Shown in pieces: positions 20,571 through 20,623 of a DNA stretch of 20,623 bases. The notes beneath the pieces are model-generated. The model was not told the DNA's origin. It was given only the letters and a program-made list of their open reading frames with translations, and ran no database searches. The DNA comes from Atkinsonella hypoxylon (lineage: Eukaryota > Ascomycota > Sordariomycetes > Hypocreales > Clavicipitaceae), in assembly GCA_000729835.1 (NCBI GenBank), contig JFHB01000338.1, positions 1 to 20,623 on the forward strand, read 5' to 3'. A program made the translations under genes and the position numbers. Position 1 is the first letter of the stretch, and every line of letters starts with the position of its first letter.

Positions 20571-20623
20571 TTACTAATACTTAAGGATTAGAATAAGCTG
20601 TATATATATAGAGAAATATACTA

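Larger units (their letters stand above)
1467..20623 (+). mobile_element. outer Ty3/Gypsy chromovirus-like element, interrupted and cut by the window end
   Basis: The outer copy comprises 1467-3661 and 13612-20623 and is split by the inner element at 3662-13611. Order: 5' LTR, primer-binding site, one long frame (gag, protease, RT, RNase H, integrase, chromodomain-like), then a third ORF. Aligned to the reverse complement of the inner copy, coordinates sum to 15078 before the split and 25033 after it, throughout. There is thus no net indel in about 9.2 kb, and total length without the insert would be 9,950 bp. Its 5' flank is GGAAC (1462-1466). Its 3' LTR should lie at 21129-21371, outside the window. 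Heavy RIP has put many nonsense codons in every gene, so it cannot be autonomous. Confidence 0.9.

Noticed and set aside
1..20623. Mitochondrial or bacterial A+T-rich origin
   Set aside because: LTRs, a Gypsy gag-pol order and C-to-T/G-to-A decay of both strands fit a nuclear fungal repeat region; no organellar or bacterial genes are present.

Overview
The window is a gene-poor, A+T-rich block of degenerate LTR retrotransposons, as expected of an AT-isochore or heterochromatic region in a filamentous ascomycete (Pezizomycotina). TpA is everywhere, CpA/TpG is strongly depleted, and every long reading frame is broken almost only by TAG and TAA. This is the signature of repeat-induced point mutation (RIP, C-to-T and G-to-A in duplicated DNA). 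I see no intact host gene, rRNA, tRNA or CRISPR array.

The layout is a three-level nest. (1) 1-354 is AT-rich flank. (2) 355-1466 is probably the start of the oldest element: a candidate LTR beginning TGTTGGAATC at 355, a leader, and a gag-like reading frame (1022-1466). (3) At 1467 that frame is cut by a second element on the + strand (the 'outer' element): 5' LTR 1467-1709, then gag from 1772. (4) At 3661/3662 the outer gag is itself interrupted by a complete 9,950-bp copy of the same family on the - strand (the 'inner' element, 3662-13611). Its two 243-bp LTRs are at 3662-3904 and 13369-13611, and it is flanked by the 5-bp target-site duplication ATAAG (3657-3661 and 13612-13616). (5) From 13617 the outer element resumes in the same gag frame and runs off the window end. 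The inner copy predicts its missing 3' LTR at about 21129-21371, 748 bp past the last base.

Both copies encode the same Ty3/Gypsy chromovirus-like set in one continuous frame: gag, aspartic protease, reverse transcriptase, RNase H, integrase with a GPY/F-like motif, and a C-terminal chromodomain-like segment. A separate third reading frame of roughly 500-580 codons lies 3' of pol (outer about 18840-20570, inner about 4463-6193), and I could not assign it. The copies align with no net length difference: position sums are constant at 15078 for the 5' part and 25033 for the rest. They therefore differ essentially by substitutions, and form an inverted repeat with arms of about 7 kb. All catalytic Asp codons I could locate in RT and integrase now read Asn, so both copies are dead.

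The most interesting signals are the unassigned third ORF, the fading of RIP at every element junction, and the apparent strict 5' context of the mutations: pyrimidine-C-A is almost exhausted while purine-C-A survives.
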